A DNA stretch of 60,643 nucleotides from positions 22,235 to 82,877 of the forward strand of contig NZ_PENZ01000015.1 in the NCBI RefSeq assembly GCF_003144395.1. Reading direction: 5' to 3'. Below, piece after piece: positions 59,198 to 60,643 of the stretch; within the stretch, counting starts at the first letter, position 1; each line of letters opens with the position of its first letter. The notes beneath the pieces were generated by a model, which had not been told where the DNA came from, did not search any database, and saw nothing but the letters and a program-made list of their open reading frames with translations. Both the position numbers and the translations under genes were made by a program. This DNA is from Proteus faecis (lineage in GTDB: Bacteria > Pseudomonadota > Gammaproteobacteria > Enterobacterales > Enterobacteriaceae).

Positions 59198-60643
59198 TTG
59201 GCACCTCTAAGCGTTTTAATTTCACTATTAAATTTCTTTAATTCTCTATGTCCAAGTGAGCTATTAGTATCGCCGGTACTTCCACTCCAGTGAAATGCTC
59301 CACTTCCATCTTTAGATTCACTAAAAAATCTATGGATATTACCATCAGAATCAATTGACAATCTAGTTTTAGGATCCTTTGTTGGTATAGAATGCTCAAA
59401 AAGTTCTAATGAATTTCGAGGTTCAATACCCGCATCAGGTTTATATCCAGCCCCTCCAGGTGTATGCTTCGTATTAGATTTTATGCTTAATCCATTGCCT
59501 GAAATTATTGGTTCAGGGATAGGTAAGCGGTTATCCCGCCCCTCTGCAAGATAAATAAGATCATCTTTTGTAGGTGGTTCTAGAATGGGGGTTACGTGTT
59601 TACTATCAACAGACTCAGGTATCTGATTGCCACCGGTATCCGTCGGTATTGTAACATTTCCCTTTCTTTCTGTATCTCCTGTATGGTTAGGCCCAAATTC
59701 ATCCGGATTAGGTGTCGGTGTGATATGCGTGTTGCTGATAGGGTCAGGTATTTGATTCCCACCCGTATGATTAGGCACCTTAATATCTGGAATTGCCGAT
59801 AAATAACGTCCTTCATAAGAGTCACTAACAACCCCGTTACGACTGCCATCTGGGTTCAGGGCATTAAGGAATTTCCCTTCCTTAGAGTATACAATCAGAT
59901 ACCCTCCATCAATAACAACCATATCTCCTTGTGCAATATAATTTCCTGCACCGCCTTTATCCATAATACGGACAGTATTTCCGTACTGGTCTTTCGCATC
60001 AACTGAACTATGGACAAATGCCGAACCAAATGCCCCCTGCTTACTGATAGCTTCTAATGAAACTTGAGATACATTCATAGCAAGTGCATTCTTTTCCCAG
60101 AGAATATCAAATTGTTTTTGCTGTTCCGGTGATAAAGCCGCTTTTACCTCAACAATATTTACTTCACCTTCGCCATTGATAAAATCATTGATAGATTTAC
60201 CAATATTTTTTAATGCGTTATCCAGTGCTAAAGCCATTTCTTTGTTTGCATCGGCATCATTTATACCCGGAAAAATGATTGGCATAGGAACAGGGCCTGC
60301 TGGGGTCATAACAAATGCTACTGCATTATTCTCAACCGCATTCTTCCCTGCCTGCGCGGCAGTGACTGCACCCGCCATATCCCCCGTAGTAAGGCCACCC
60401 GCTAAACCTGCTGCCAACTGGCTCAATGCACTGACTTGCTGTTTCTCCTTCTCACTTAAATCAGAAACCTTTTTACCCTCAAAGAGCGTATTCAGGATAA
60501 ACTGAGCGGACAGCTCACCACCGCCGGCTCCTAATCCACCCGCAGCAGCAGATTGGTTATTGAGCTCAGCAACCACGGCACCTAATACGGCATGCGCCAT
60601 GGCATTCGCGGCTTTATTCTCTTCACCCACTTGTTGTTTTATC
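59194..60643 (-). CDS. cdiA: CdiA-type contact-dependent inhibition toxin, C-terminal part (5' end beyond window)
   Basis: The frame stays open to the right edge, so this is the end of a much larger exoprotein. Residues here (counting from a GTG at 60630): ENKAANAMAHAVLGAVVAEL, then the PT-VENN segment SALSQLAAGLAGGLTTGDM ending in VENN at 99-102. After VENN come AFVMTPAGPVPMPIIF and a region to about 280, then a Pro/Gly/Thr linker with repeated TGGNQIP (287-349). The tip (about 395-478) has RNSLELFEHSIPTKDPKTRL, IDSDGNIHRFF and FHWSGSTGD. In CdiA proteins the part after VENN is delivered into neighbouring cells. I cannot assign the toxin activity. Confidence 0.85.
   Translation of the reverse strand, partial: IKQQVGEENKAANAMAHAVLGAVVAELNNQSAAAGGLGAGGGELSAQFILNTLFEGKKVSDLSEKEKQQVSALSQLAAGLAGGLTTGDMAGAVTAAQAGKNAVENNAVAFVMTPAGPVPMPIIFPGINDADANKEMALALDNALKNIGKSINDFINGEGEVNIVEVKAALSPEQQKQFDILWEKNALAMNVSQVSLEAISKQGAFGSAFVHSSVDAKDQYGNTVRIMDKGGAGNYIAQGDMVVIDGGYLIVYSKEGKFLNALNPDGSRNGVVSDSYEGRYLSAIPDIKVPNHTGGNQIPDPISNTHITPTPNPDEFGPNHTGDTERKGNVTIPTDTGGNQIPESVDSKHVTPILEPPTKDDLIYLAEGRDNRLPIPEPIISGNGLSIKSNTKHTPGGAGYKPDAGIEPRNSLELFEHSIPTKDPKTRLSIDSDGNIHRFFSESKDGSGAFHWSGSTGDTNSSLGHRELKKFNSEIKTLRGAK
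59584..59772 (-). repeat. imperfect protein repeat in the CdiA linker
   Basis: Within cdiA, NHTGGNQIPDPISNTHITP (residue 287 on) and DTGGNQIPESVDSKHVTPI (residue 331 on) align closely, with a partial NHTG copy at 315. The unit lies between the post-VENN region and the toxin tip and probably forms a flexible linker. Confidence 0.7.

Noticed and set aside
59584..59772. Repeats considered as a CRISPR array
   Set aside because: They are imperfect, in frame with cdiA, too few, and lack uniform spacers.

Overview
The window is chromosomal DNA from an AT-rich enterobacterium, most likely Proteus or a close relative in the Morganellaceae. Most protein families and the local gene orders are those of Escherichia coli (pncC-recA / alaS-csrA-serV; proBA-crl-frsA-gpt; fadE / gmhA-yafJ / yafK; rsmE-gshB-yqgE-ruvX-pilT-yggS-proC-yggT-rdgB-hemW; yggN-yggL-trmB-mutY-yggX-mltC-pheV). 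The base composition is much lower in G+C, and a complete Na+-translocating NADH:quinone reductase operon is present, which E. coli lacks. The genus is an inference from content and order; no search was run.

Layout. 1-10.2 kb: tRNA-Ser, csrA, alaS, an AT-rich stretch where recX would be expected, recA with a LexA-controlled promoter, pncC, and the lplT/aas lysophospholipid salvage pair. 9.7-15.2 kb: aroL-like shikimate kinase, proline synthesis (proB-proA), crl, frsA, gpt. 15.5-21.7 kb: pepD, a Fur-controlled TonB-dependent siderophore receptor, SOS-controlled dinB, and a secreted GDPD-family protein lacking several catalytic residues. 21.8-29.0 kb: nqrABCDEF-apbE-nqrM, with the flavinylation (ApbE) and iron-site maturation (NqrM) factors in the same operon. 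29.4-36.6 kb: yafK/yafJ, gmhA, fadE with a FadR operator, lysA/lysR. 36.6-39.9 kb: an accessory segment with a second LysR regulator divergent from an MBL-fold/DsbA-like pair, and a short prepilin peptidase. 40.1-54.7 kb: the conserved rsmE-to-mltC block, interrupted by a Fur-associated orphan siderophore-binding protein and a glutaminase.

The region of greatest interest is the right end. Immediately after tRNA-Phe (54,906-54,981) and up to the window edge there is an array of contact-dependent-inhibition (CDI) toxin/immunity cassettes, all on the minus strand and reading toward the tRNA. The first is the C-terminal end of a large CdiA-type exoprotein (VENN motif, repeat linker, unidentified toxin tip) with an Imm42-like immunity gene. 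The second is an orphan VENN/pre-toxin/Ntox24-like module with a frameshift after VENN, plus its putative immunity gene. The third is a heavily decayed VENN module with an intact putative immunity gene and a last gene broken in an A7 run. Every toxin-immunity junction uses the same 4-nt ATGA overlap. Fragments of unrelated genes and a strong terminator lie between modules two and three. The array continues past the right edge, where the rest of cdiA and probably cdiB should lie.
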